Positions 1-8,021 of a stretch of 64,000 bases of DNA are shown in pieces. A model generated the notes under the pieces. It ran no database searches and had not been told where the DNA came from. It saw only the letters and a program-made list of their open reading frames with translations. Position 1 is the first letter of the stretch; each line of letters begins with the position of its first letter. Both the position numbers and the translations under genes were made by a program. The stretch is from Microbacterium suaedae (GTDB lineage Bacteria; Actinomycetota; Actinomycetes; Actinomycetales; Microbacteriaceae), in contig NZ_PNFD01000003.1 of NCBI RefSeq assembly GCF_003254645.1, forward strand, positions 496,001 to 560,000. Reading direction: 5' to 3'.

Positions 1-1
1 C

Positions 2-571
2 GGCAAGGACGTCGTCCTCGTCAATCGCCGCGTCGGCGACCTCACGGCCGTCGTCCCTGACATCGACTCGGGCGTCACTCAGGCGATCGATCACCTCGCG
101 AGCCTCGGGCATCGATCGGTCGCATACGTCGCGGGGCCATCCTCGTCGTGGATGTCGCGCGAGCGCGGCGAGCGACTCTTCGACCAGGCCGTCTCGCGCG
201 GGATGACCTTCGTCGAGATCGGACCGAACCAGCCGAGCGTCGAGGGTGGCGAGGCGGCCCTCCGCCGCGTCCGCGCCTCCGGCGCCACGGCCGTGCTCGC
301 GTACAACGACCTCATGGCGATCGGCCTGCTGCGCGCGTGCCGCCGCGACGGGGTCGACGTGCCCCGCGACCTGAGCGTCGTTGGCTTCGACGACATCTTC
401 GGAGCCGACCTCACGACGCCATCCGTCACGACGGTACGCAGCCCCCTCGACCGCGCGGGCGCCGCCGCCGTCCGGGAGCTGGTCTCGACGCTCGAATCGC
501 GCGACCAGGAGGCGACGGATCCCCTCGTCACGGAGCTCGTTGTCCGAGAGTCCACCGCCGCGCCCGCCTGA
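2..571 (+). CDS. LacI-family transcriptional regulator, C-terminal part
   Basis: The reading frame is open from the window edge, so the N-terminal HTH lies outside. The visible 189 residues form the periplasmic-binding-protein-like effector domain of LacI/GalR regulators: a region like HLASLGHRSVAYV, then AVLAYNDLMAIGLLRA and the strongly diagnostic VPRDLSVVGFDDI, followed by the usual end that includes a TTVRSPL segment and VVRES. Such proteins bind a sugar or related effector and control nearby operons. The genes it controls lie upstream of the window and cannot be named. The family assignment is firm; the ligand is unknown. Confidence 0.9.
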   Translation, partial: GKDVVLVNRRVGDLTAVVPDIDSGVTQAIDHLASLGHRSVAYVAGPSSSWMSRERGERLFDQAVSRGMTFVEIGPNQPSVEGGEAALRRVRASGATAVLAYNDLMAIGLLRACRRDGVDVPRDLSVVGFDDIFGADLTTPSVTTVRSPLDRAGAAAVRELVSTLESRDQEATDPLVTELVVRESTAAPA

Positions 572-774
572 CCCGCGGGGCGGAGGGCTGATCTGAGGCA
601 CGTGTCGAACTCCCGTGGTCGTTTCGCCGGCCGTCCGGCTCCGCCCATTGAATCCGGCCGAGTTCCAACCGTCAACCGGTTGCATCAATGCGACCCCGTT
701 GAACACCTCGGGTCGCCACAAGATCGCGCGGATAGGGCAACCTGAGGCATTCGAAGCGCCGGAGAGGCGATACT

Positions 775-3282
775 GTGGCGAGGATGGATCCGAAGCGCTC
801 TGCCACCGAGATCTCCGTCGTCGGGGCGCGCGAACACAACCTCGACGGCATCTACGTCTCGATTCCCCACGGCCACCTCGTCGCGATCTGCGGCGTCTCC
901 GGATCCGGCAAGTCGTCGCTCGCGTTCGACACGATCTACGCCGAGGCGCAGCGCCGCTATCTCGAATCGGTATCGCCGTTCACGCGCCACCTGCTCGGAT
1001 CCATCGCCACACCGCAGGTCGACCGGATCACGGGCCTGCCGGCCGCGATCGCCGTCAAGCAGCTCGTCTCGACCCCGCCTGACAGTTCAAGCGTCGGCAC
1101 GCTGTCGCAGGTGTCCGATCTGCTGCGCGTGCTGTTCTCGCGCATGGGTGAGTACCCCGCAGGGCAGGAGCGCCTGCTCGCGTCGGCCTTCTCGCCCAAC
1201 ACCGTCGAGGGCGCGTGCCCCAGCTGTGCCGCGACGGGCCGGATCCACGAGATCGATCTGCGCGTCGCCGTGGCCGACGACGCCCTCACGATCCGCGACG
1301 GCGCGATCGCGGCGTGGCCCGGCGGCTGGCTGGGCCGCAACTTCACGCACATCACCGAGACGCTGGGCATCGATGTCGACGTGCCGTGGCGCGAGCTTCC
1401 CGCCGACACCCGCGAATGGTTGCTCACGACCGACGAGACGCCCGAGGTGACGGTCGACCCCGACACGCTGCGCGAGCGGATCCCCCGCGGGTACAAGGGA
1501 AAGTTCCGCAGCGCCCGCCGCTACCTGCTCGACACGCTCGTCACCACGAACAGCGCCACGGTGCGCGAGCGGACCGAGAGCTTCCTCACCGACGAGCCGT
1601 GCCCCGAGTGCGGCGGATCCCGCATCGCCCGCGCGGCGCTCGACGTGCGGATCGGCGGCGAGAACATCGCCCAGGCGCAGGCGCGCAGCCTCTCCGATCT
1701 CGCGCGCTTCCTGCGTGACGCCCTGACGCAGCGGGGAGGCGAGGATCCGGGATCCGCCGCCGACGAGGCCGCGCACGTCCTGCTCGACGAGCTCGACAAG
1801 CGCACCTCGGTCATCGACGCCCTCGGCGTCGGATATCTCGCCCCGCGCCGATCCGCGGCGACACTGTCCCCCGGTGAGCTGCAGCGCCTGCGCCTCGCCG
1901 CCCACCTGCACAGCGGCCTGCACGGCATGGTCTACGTTTTCGACGAGCTCTCGACCGGTCTGCACCCCGACGACACCGATCACCTGTTCGAGTTCATCGT
2001 GCAGCTGCGCGACGCGGGCAACACCGTGGTCCTCGTCGAGCACGACATGGAGCTCGTGCGCCGGTGCGACTGGGTCATCGAGCTCGGGCCCGGAGGCGGG
2101 GCCGACGGCGGCCAGGTCATGTACGTCGGCCCCGTCGACGCCGCCCTCTCGGGCGACGGATCCACGGGGGCGCGGCTGCGCAACGAGCCCAGCGGATCCC
2201 CGTGGCGGGAGCCGCGCGCGTTCGATGCGTGGGCGCGCTGCGCCGGCCTGACCGCGAACACGCTCGATGACGTGACGGCCGCGTTCCCCGTGGGCGCCCT
2301 GACGACCGTGACGGGCGTCTCGGGGTCCGGAAAGAGCTCGCTGCTGCGATCGGTCGCCTCGCTCGTGCGCGGATCCGGCGCGTCCACCCTGCTCGACGAC
2401 GACGCGCCGCACGCCCTCGCGAGCGGAGACGAACGAGAGGGCCTCGCGCATGCCGCGACGAGCGGCCTCGACGCGTTCGCGCGCGTCGTGAGCTTCGATC
2501 AGAGCATGATCGGGCGGTCGCCACGATCCGTGATCGGCACGTATCTCGGCATCTTCGATCGCGTCCGCGCCCTCTTCGCGAAGACGCCCGAGGCTCGCGA
2601 GCGCGGATACACCGCATCGCGGTTCTCGTTCAACACCGCCGCGGGGCGCTGCCCGCGATGCGAGGGCCTCGGCGTCATCACGATCGACCTCGTGCACCTG
2701 CCCGCCTCGCACGGCACGTGCCCCGAATGCGACGGCCGCCGCTTCACCGCCGACACCCTCGAGATCACGGTCGACGGGCTGACGATCGCCGATGTGCTCG
2801 ATCTGTCGATCGACGCCGCCGCCGAGAGGTTCGCCGAGCCTCTCCGGGCCGCCGGCCACTTCGAGGCGCTGCAGCGAGTCGGCCTCGGCGGCCTGCTGCT
2901 GGGTCAGTCGTCGTCCACGCTCTCGGGCGGCGAGGCCCAGCGGCTCCGGCTCGCCGCCGCCCTCAAGGCGCGGAAGCGACACGAACGTTCGCTCTTCGTG
3001 CTCGACGAGCCCGCGAACGGCCTCCACCCGACCGATGCCCGCGTTCTCGGCGCCCTCTTCCGGCAGATCGTCGACGAGGGCGACACGATCCTCATGGCCG
3101 ACCACAACATGGAGCTCGCCGCGGCGTCCGACTGGCTCATCGACCTCGGCCCGGGCGCAGGACCCGACGGAGGCCGCATCGTGGCGGAAGGGCGCCCGCG
3201 TGACGTTGCCGCCGCAGGCGAGGGCGCGACGGCCCGCGTGCTCGCGGAGCGGTTCGAGGCGGATCCCACCCCGACCGCATGA
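775..3282 (+). CDS. UvrA-like ABC-type excision/resistance ATPase
   Basis: This 835-residue protein has two UvrA-type ABC modules. Walker A motifs are GVSGSGKSS at residues 40-48 and again near 520. ABC signatures are LSPGELQRLRLA and LSGGEAQRLRLA, each followed by the UvrA-type DExxxGLHP Walker B region. A CxxC-x20-CxxC zinc module (CPRC ... CPEC) sits in the second half. It is about 100-150 residues shorter than housekeeping UvrA, which fits the UvrA-like paralogues seen in actinobacteria and linked in some species to resistance to DNA-binding drugs. The GTG start is preceded by GGAGAGGCG. It is probably monocistronic and ends at a strong hairpin. Its role in repair versus self-protection cannot be told from sequence. 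Confidence 0.9.
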   Translation: MARMDPKRSATEISVVGAREHNLDGIYVSIPHGHLVAICGVSGSGKSSLAFDTIYAEAQRRYLESVSPFTRHLLGSIATPQVDRITGLPAAIAVKQLVSTPPDSSSVGTLSQVSDLLRVLFSRMGEYPAGQERLLASAFSPNTVEGACPSCAATGRIHEIDLRVAVADDALTIRDGAIAAWPGGWLGRNFTHITETLGIDVDVPWRELPADTREWLLTTDETPEVTVDPDTLRERIPRGYKGKFRSARRYLLDTLVTTNSATVRERTESFLTDEPCPECGGSRIARAALDVRIGGENIAQAQARSLSDLARFLRDALTQRGGEDPGSAADEAAHVLLDELDKRTSVIDALGVGYLAPRRSAATLSPGELQRLRLAAHLHSGLHGMVYVFDELSTGLHPDDTDHLFEFIVQLRDAGNTVVLVEHDMELVRRCDWVIELGPGGGADGGQVMYVGPVDAALSGDGSTGARLRNEPSGSPWREPRAFDAWARCAGLTANTLDDVTAAFPVGALTTVTGVSGSGKSSLLRSVASLVRGSGASTLLDDDAPHALASGDEREGLAHAATSGLDAFARVVSFDQSMIGRSPRSVIGTYLGIFDRVRALFAKTPEARERGYTASRFSFNTAAGRCPRCEGLGVITIDLVHLPASHGTCPECDGRRFTADTLEITVDGLTIADVLDLSIDAAAERFAEPLRAAGHFEALQRVGLGGLLLGQSSSTLSGGEAQRLRLAAALKARKRHERSLFVLDEPANGLHPTDARVLGALFRQIVDEGDTILMADHNMELAAASDWLIDLGPGAGPDGGRIVAEGRPRDVAAAGEGATARVLAERFEADPTPTA

Positions 3283-3287
3283 CCGAT

Positions 3288-3318
3288 ACCGACCGCTCCA
3301 TCCGAGGGAGCGGTCGGT
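3288..3318. terminator. Bidirectional hairpin terminator
   Basis: A perfect 12-bp stem (3288-3299 paired with 3307-3318, 7-nt loop) lies between the convergent stops of the UvrA-like gene and the ABC ATPase gene. There is no clear T-tract on either side. Confidence 0.75.
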
Positions 3319-3339
3319 CCGGGGACAGGAACGGGCCCC

Positions 3340-4131
3340 TCAGCCGAGCATGGCCCGGTCGTCGAAGCTCGCGCCCTTGATCTTCCCGAACTCTGCCAGG
3401 AGCGCCTCGACTGAAAGCTTCTTCTTCGTCTCGGCATCGGCGGAGAACACGATCCGCCCCTCGTGCATCATGATGAGCCGGTTGCCGAGCGCGAGCGCCT
3501 GCTCCATGTTGTGCGTGACCATGAGCGTCGTGAGACCGCCCTGCTCGACGATGCGGCCCGTGAGCGAGGTCACGAGCGCCGCGCGTTGCGGATCCAGCGC
3601 CGCCGTGTGCTCGTCGAGGAGCAGGATCCGCGGATGCGTGAAGCCCGCCATGAGCAGCGACAGCGCCTGCCGCTGACCACCCGAGAGCAGCCCGACCTTC
3701 GCCTTCAGCCGGTTCTCGAGCCCGAGCTCGAGCGACTTCAGTTCCTCGACGAAACGCTCGCGGCGGGCCTTCGTCACGCCGCGCCGCAGCCCGCGCGGCT
3801 TGCCGCGCAGCAGCGCGAGCGAGAGGTTCTGCTCGATCGTGAGATCGGGCGCGGTGCCGGCCATCGGATCCTGGAAGACGCGCCCCACGAACCGCGCGCG
3901 GCGGTGCTCCTTCAGCTTGTTGACGGTCGTGCCGTCAATGTCGACGCGGCCCGCGTCCACCGGGATCCGGCCCGCGACCGCGTTGAGCAGCGTCGACTTC
4001 CCGGCGCCGTTCGAACCGATCACCGTCACGAAGTCGCCCTCGTCGAGGCGCAGATCCACGCCGGTGAGCGCTCGGCGCTCGTTCACGGATCCGGGGAAGA
4101 ACGTCTTGCTGACGCCATCGATCGTGAGCAT
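3340..4131 (-). CDS. ABC transporter ATP-binding protein (TrpZ-like)
   Basis: This 263-residue ATPase starts MLTIDGVSKTFFPGSVNERRAL. Walker A is GSNGAGKS at residues 39-46, the signature is LSGGQRQALSLLMA and Walker B is ILLLDEHTAALDP. The last gene of a three-gene minus-strand operon, it energises the importer formed with the permease at 4134-5057 and the lipoprotein at 5064-6074. This component set matches the TrpXYZ family (ABC_sub_bind binding proteins), proposed for tryptophan, tyrosine or similar small substrates. The ATG at 4131 lies just after the permease stop. A GTG at 4137 would overlap that stop (GTGA) and is an equally plausible start. Confidence 0.9.
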   Translation of the reverse strand: MLTIDGVSKTFFPGSVNERRALTGVDLRLDEGDFVTVIGSNGAGKSTLLNAVAGRIPVDAGRVDIDGTTVNKLKEHRRARFVGRVFQDPMAGTAPDLTIEQNLSLALLRGKPRGLRRGVTKARRERFVEELKSLELGLENRLKAKVGLLSGGQRQALSLLMAGFTHPRILLLDEHTAALDPQRAALVTSLTGRIVEQGGLTTLMVTHNMEQALALGNRLIMMHEGRIVFSADAETKKKLSVEALLAEFGKIKGASFDDRAMLG

Positions 4132-4133
4132 CG

Positions 4134-5057
4134 TCACGTTCCCTTCGTCTCGGCCGCCGCGCGGGCGGGCGCCCGCCCTCCCCGAAGATCGCGCCACGAC
4201 GGGGTCCGTTTCAGCACACCCCAGCGCGGCAGCAGCAGCGCGACGACGACGAGCGCCGCCGTGATCGCCTTCATATCGTTCGGGTTCAGCCCCACCTGCA
4301 GGGCCGCGAAGATGATCACCCGGTAGATGACCGCGCCGACGACGACGGCGAGGCTCGCGAGGAAGATGAATCGCTGGCCGAGCACCGCCTGACCGAGGAT
4401 GACCGACGCGAGCCCGACGAGGATCAGGCCGATGCCCATGCTGATGTCGGCGAATCCCTGGTACTGCGCGACGAGCGCGCCGCACAGGCCGACGAAACCA
4501 TTCGACAGCGCGAGCGTGAGGATCGTCGTGCGATCGGTATCGGCGCCGAGGCTGCCGATCATCTGCTTGTTGTTGCCCGTCGCCTGGATCGCGAGGCCCA
4601 GATCGGTCGAGAGGAACCAATCGACGAGGAGCTTGAGCACGAAGACGCCCGCGAGGAACACGAGCACGCCGATCCAGGTGCGACCGAGCAGCTGCGCGTC
4701 GCGCAGCGGGGTCATGAGCGTCTCCTCGCGCAGCAGGGGCACGTTCGCACCGCCCATGATGCGCAGATTCACCGACCAGAGGGCGATCATCGTGAGGATG
4801 CCCGCGAGCAGCCCGTCGATCTTCCCCTTCGTGTGCAGGAGTCCCGTCACGATTCCGGCGATGAGCCCCGCGCCACCGCCCGCGAGGGTCGCCAGCACCG
4901 GGTTCTGGCCGGCCGTGATCATCGCGGCGGCGACCGCTGCGCCCGTCGTGAAGCTGCCGTCGACCGTGAGATCGGGGAACTTCAGCACGCGGAAGGTCAG
5001 GTAGACGCCCAGCGCCATGACCCCGTAGAGGAGGCCCAGCTCGATCGCGCCGATCAT
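4134..5057 (-). CDS. ABC transporter permease (TrpY-like)
   Basis: A hydrophobic protein of 307 residues with about eight to nine membrane segments. It has the PDLTVDGSFTTGAA motif near residues 28-41 that typifies LivH/TrpY-type permeases. It forms the membrane channel of the importer encoded with the upstream lipoprotein and downstream ATPase. The gap from the lipoprotein stop is 6 bp and the junction with the ATPase gene is overlapping or nearly so, which indicates translational coupling. The substrate is probably an amino acid or aromatic compound by family analogy; the sequence does not prove it. Confidence 0.88.
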   Translation of the reverse strand: MIGAIELGLLYGVMALGVYLTFRVLKFPDLTVDGSFTTGAAVAAAMITAGQNPVLATLAGGGAGLIAGIVTGLLHTKGKIDGLLAGILTMIALWSVNLRIMGGANVPLLREETLMTPLRDAQLLGRTWIGVLVFLAGVFVLKLLVDWFLSTDLGLAIQATGNNKQMIGSLGADTDRTTILTLALSNGFVGLCGALVAQYQGFADISMGIGLILVGLASVILGQAVLGQRFIFLASLAVVVGAVIYRVIIFAALQVGLNPNDMKAITAALVVVALLLPRWGVLKRTPSWRDLRGGRAPARAAAETKGT

Positions 5058-5063
5058 GCGCCG

Positions 5064-6074
5064 CTACTCGATGACGCGGTCGGCGCGATCCGTCACCGAC
5101 GCAGGAAGCTCCACGCCCATGCGATCGGCCGCCGCCGGGTTGATGATGAGTTCGACGTCGTTCGACGTCTCGACCGGCATCTCTGCGGGGTCCGCACCAT
5201 CCTGCAGAATCGCCGCCGCCATCTCGCCGGTCTGGTAACCGAGCTTGCCGTAGTCGATGCCGACCGTCGCGATCGCACCGTTCTCGACGGGACCGGCGTC
5301 GCCGGTGACGACGGGGATCCCGTTCTGCTCGGCGACCTGGATCAGGGCCGCGATCCCCGAGACGACGGTGTTGTCGGTCGGCACGTAGATCGCGTCGACG
5401 TCGCCCAGCGACTGGGTCGCCTGCTGCACCTCGGCCGAGTTCGAGACCGTGGCCTCCTCGATCGTGAGGCCGAGCTCGGCCGCGGCCTCCTTCGCCAGAT
5501 CGACCTGCACCTCGGAGTTGACCTCGCCCGAGCTGTAGACGATGCCGACCGACTCGGCGTCGGGCGCGATCTCGGCGAGCAGAGCCAGCTGATCCGCGAC
5601 GGGGTTGAGGTCGCTCGTACCCGTCACATTCGCGCCGGGCGCGTCGTTCGAGTCGACGAGCCCCGCCGCCTCGGCATCGGTGACGGCGGTGAACAGGACG
5701 GGGGTGTCGACGATTGCCTGGGCCGCGGCCTGCGCGGCGGGCGTCGCGACCGTGAGCACGAGGTCGAGGTCTTCGTTCGAGAACGTCGTCGCGATCGTGT
5801 TCGTGTTGGGCACCTCGCCCTGTGCGTTCTGGTCGTCGTACTCGGCCTCGATGCCTGCGTCGGCGAGCGCCTCCTTGAAGCCCTCGGTCGCCGCGTCGAG
5901 CGCGGGGTGCTGCACGAACTGAAGCACGCCGATCTGCACGGTGTCGGCGGCGGCGCCGTCGGATCCTCCGCCCTCGGATCCGCCGTCATCGGAGGCCGAG
6001 CAGGCAGAGACGGCGAACAGCGCGGCGGCGGCAAGACCAGCGGCGGCGAGACGGCGGAAACGGGGCTGTGACAT
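5064..6074 (-). CDS. ABC transporter substrate-binding lipoprotein (TrpX-like, ABC_sub_bind)
   Basis: About 336 residues beginning MSQPRFRRLAAAGLAAAA, with a signal peptide and the lipobox VSAC followed by an acidic Gly-rich linker, so it is a lipoprotein anchored outside the membrane. The mature part shows the ABC_sub_bind pattern (IGVLQFVQHPALD near the start, VGIVYSSGEVNS and DAIYVPTDNTVV later). I chose the ATG at 6074 because AAGGAC lies 6 nt upstream; an in-frame ATG at 6092 lacks a comparable ribosome site. It is the first gene of the transporter operon. An inverted repeat (6098-6104 with 6124-6130) lies upstream. Confidence 0.88.
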   Translation of the reverse strand: MSQPRFRRLAAAGLAAAALFAVSACSASDDGGSEGGGSDGAAADTVQIGVLQFVQHPALDAATEGFKEALADAGIEAEYDDQNAQGEVPNTNTIATTFSNEDLDLVLTVATPAAQAAAQAIVDTPVLFTAVTDAEAAGLVDSNDAPGANVTGTSDLNPVADQLALLAEIAPDAESVGIVYSSGEVNSEVQVDLAKEAAAELGLTIEEATVSNSAEVQQATQSLGDVDAIYVPTDNTVVSGIAALIQVAEQNGIPVVTGDAGPVENGAIATVGIDYGKLGYQTGEMAAAILQDGADPAEMPVETSNDVELIINPAAADRMGVELPASVTDRADRVIE

Positions 6075-6141
6075 GAGACGTCCTTGTGGCATGAGACGAG
6101 CGGGAATGATCTGTCGAATGGTACCCGCTCCCGCCCGTTCT

Positions 6142-6615
6142 TCACCGCCTCCTGGCGCGGATCATCAACGGCGCGACCACCCATCCCGCCGCTGCCGCGA
6201 GCGCGAGCGATCCGCCGGCGATCCATCCCGCCGTCGTCCCGATGACGACGTCGAACACGAACCCGACGACGCCCGCGAGCAGGAACGAGACGATGGCGAG
6301 AGCCGCAAGCAGGCACACGTGCCCGGCCGAGACGACCGCGGCCTTCGCCCCGGCACGGAAGAGCATGCGGTGCGCGGCGACGGGGGCGAGGGCGAGAACC
6401 GCGCTCAGAGCGCTCAGCGCGATGAGCACCAGGTACAGGCCCTTCTGGCCGGGCGCGAGATCGGCGAACGCGGGCTGGAAGGCGAGAGCGAGGAGGAAGC
6501 CGGTGAGGATCTGCGTGCCCGTCTGCAGCACGCGGAGCTCCTGCAGCACCTCGATCCAGTTGCGATCGGCGCGCTCATCCGGGGTCTCACGCCGGCGCGG
6601 GACCTGATCCGTCAT
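6142..6615 (-). CDS. DUF6328-like small membrane protein
   Basis: 157 residues with four hydrophobic segments and the conserved N-terminal block WIEVLQELRVLQTGTQILTG that I associate with DUF6328 proteins of actinobacteria. The function of this family is unknown. The charged N-terminus (about 18 residues) is followed directly by the conserved block; the C-terminus ends in RARRR, consistent with a cytoplasmic positive tail. It stands alone between the transporter operon and the DUF1611 gene, on the same strand. The gene is well supported; the family name comes from memory. Confidence 0.8.
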   Translation of the reverse strand: MTDQVPRRRETPDERADRNWIEVLQELRVLQTGTQILTGFLLALAFQPAFADLAPGQKGLYLVLIALSALSAVLALAPVAAHRMLFRAGAKAAVVSAGHVCLLAALAIVSFLLAGVVGFVFDVVIGTTAGWIAGGSLALAAAAGWVVAPLMIRARRR

Positions 6616-6701
6616 GATCCGACGGTACTGCGGCCGTTCGTCGTCTGTCTCGGCCGCGGCTCACGCCTCTGCGATCCGCGGCCTTCGGTCGACGCGCCCG
6701 C

Positions 6702-7814
6702 CTACCGCACCGGGGAGGGGCGCAGCGCGGCACGATCCGCGAGGGCCGGGAACGCCTGCAGCACCATATCGACGAGTCGCTCTGCCGGACGCGTCAGCGG
6801 ATCGGTCGCCGGCACGCCGTGAGCGAGCTCGATGTCGTCGATCGCGTCGTCGATCTCGACGTCCGTCATGCCCTCATGGTTGACGGTGACGCCGATGACC
6901 CGAGTGGTCGCGAACGCCTCGATGAGAGCGATTTCGCTCTCCAACGTCGGCATCGGCACCATCGGGAAGTCGCCGAGGACCCGCCGCCGCGGCGCGTGCT
7001 GCACGATGACACCGGCCGGTTGGCTGCCACGCAGGATGTGCGCCGACGTCAGATACGCCGGATGGCTCAGAGCGCCCTGCCCCTCCACGATGATGATGTC
7101 GGGATCCTCGCCCTCGAACGCCGCGACGACCTGGTTCTCGACCTCGCCCGAGCAGAACTGGGGAACCAGCGCGTCGAGGGCGACACCGTACCGCCCGCCC
7201 TGAATGATCGTCGTCTGTCCCGTGCCGACCATGACGGCGCGGATCCCACGATCGACGAGCGCCCGCACGACGAGCGTCGCCGTCGTGCGCTTTCCGATCG
7301 CGCCGTCCGTGCCGAGGACCGCGATGCGCGGGCAGGTGACGCCCGCGATCCGCCCCGAGAAGAGGTGCAGATCCTTCTTCTCGCGCGGGCGCCGGATGTC
7401 GGTGATCGTGACGCCGGCGACGAGGCTCGCGGCGGCGAACTCGACGTCGTCCGCGAGGAACTCGTGCAGGCCGTTGATGATGTGCATGCCGCGGGCGATG
7501 CCGTCGAGCAGCACGACGCGCTGGGCCGGCGACAGCAGCCCGTCTGCGGGCGCCACCCCGCAGATCAGGTAGTCGGGAACGCGCCCCGCGTGTGCGATCG
7601 CTTCCGCGAGATCGGCGAGCACGGGGATCCCATTTCGCACGCCGTCGAGGAACTCGCCGGCGTCGACGCCCGCGCGGCTGCCATCGATCACGCTGAGGAT
7701 CTCGTACTTCTCGGAGTGCCGGACGAGGCCGTTGGCGGTCTTGCCGTCCTGTGCGCCGAACTGGCCCTCACAGTAGACGATGGCCGTGGATCGGGTCAGA
7801 AGATGGGCGTTCAT
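6702..7814 (-). CDS. DUF1611 family P-loop protein (DgcN-like)
   Basis: 370 residues. The N-terminal part starts MNAHLLTRSTAIVYCEGQF and the C-terminal half has an NTPase-like loop GTDGAIGKRTTA near residue 200, followed by IVEGQGALSHPAY, the hallmark arrangement of DUF1611. One studied member, DgcN, acts in D-glutamate catabolism as an N-acyltransferase together with the enolase-superfamily enzyme DgcA. No such partner is adjacent here, so the reaction is uncertain. The ATG at 7814 is preceded by AAGGAG at 4 nt spacing. It lies 3' of the sugar-phosphorylase operon on the same strand, with a gap of about 200 bp, so it is probably a separate transcript. Confidence 0.85.
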   Translation of the reverse strand: MNAHLLTRSTAIVYCEGQFGAQDGKTANGLVRHSEKYEILSVIDGSRAGVDAGEFLDGVRNGIPVLADLAEAIAHAGRVPDYLICGVAPADGLLSPAQRVVLLDGIARGMHIINGLHEFLADDVEFAAASLVAGVTITDIRRPREKKDLHLFSGRIAGVTCPRIAVLGTDGAIGKRTTATLVVRALVDRGIRAVMVGTGQTTIIQGGRYGVALDALVPQFCSGEVENQVVAAFEGEDPDIIIVEGQGALSHPAYLTSAHILRGSQPAGVIVQHAPRRRVLGDFPMVPMPTLESEIALIEAFATTRVIGVTVNHEGMTDVEIDDAIDDIELAHGVPATDPLTRPAERLVDMVLQAFPALADRAALRPSPVR

Positions 7815-8021
7815 CGAACTCCTTGCGGTCACACAGAGGAGGCGACGGATCGCGGAGAGCCCGAGGGGCGGATCGACAGACAAGAAGTCTTCTCTGAACG
7901 CCGGCAAGATGCCGACCAACTCAACGTATCAGGGGGAGATGTGCGGGGGCCGGGCGGGGTGAGCAGTCCTCCCCGCCCACGGACCACCGAGAGTCGCGCC
8001 AATCTGAGCATGCTCAGCCCT

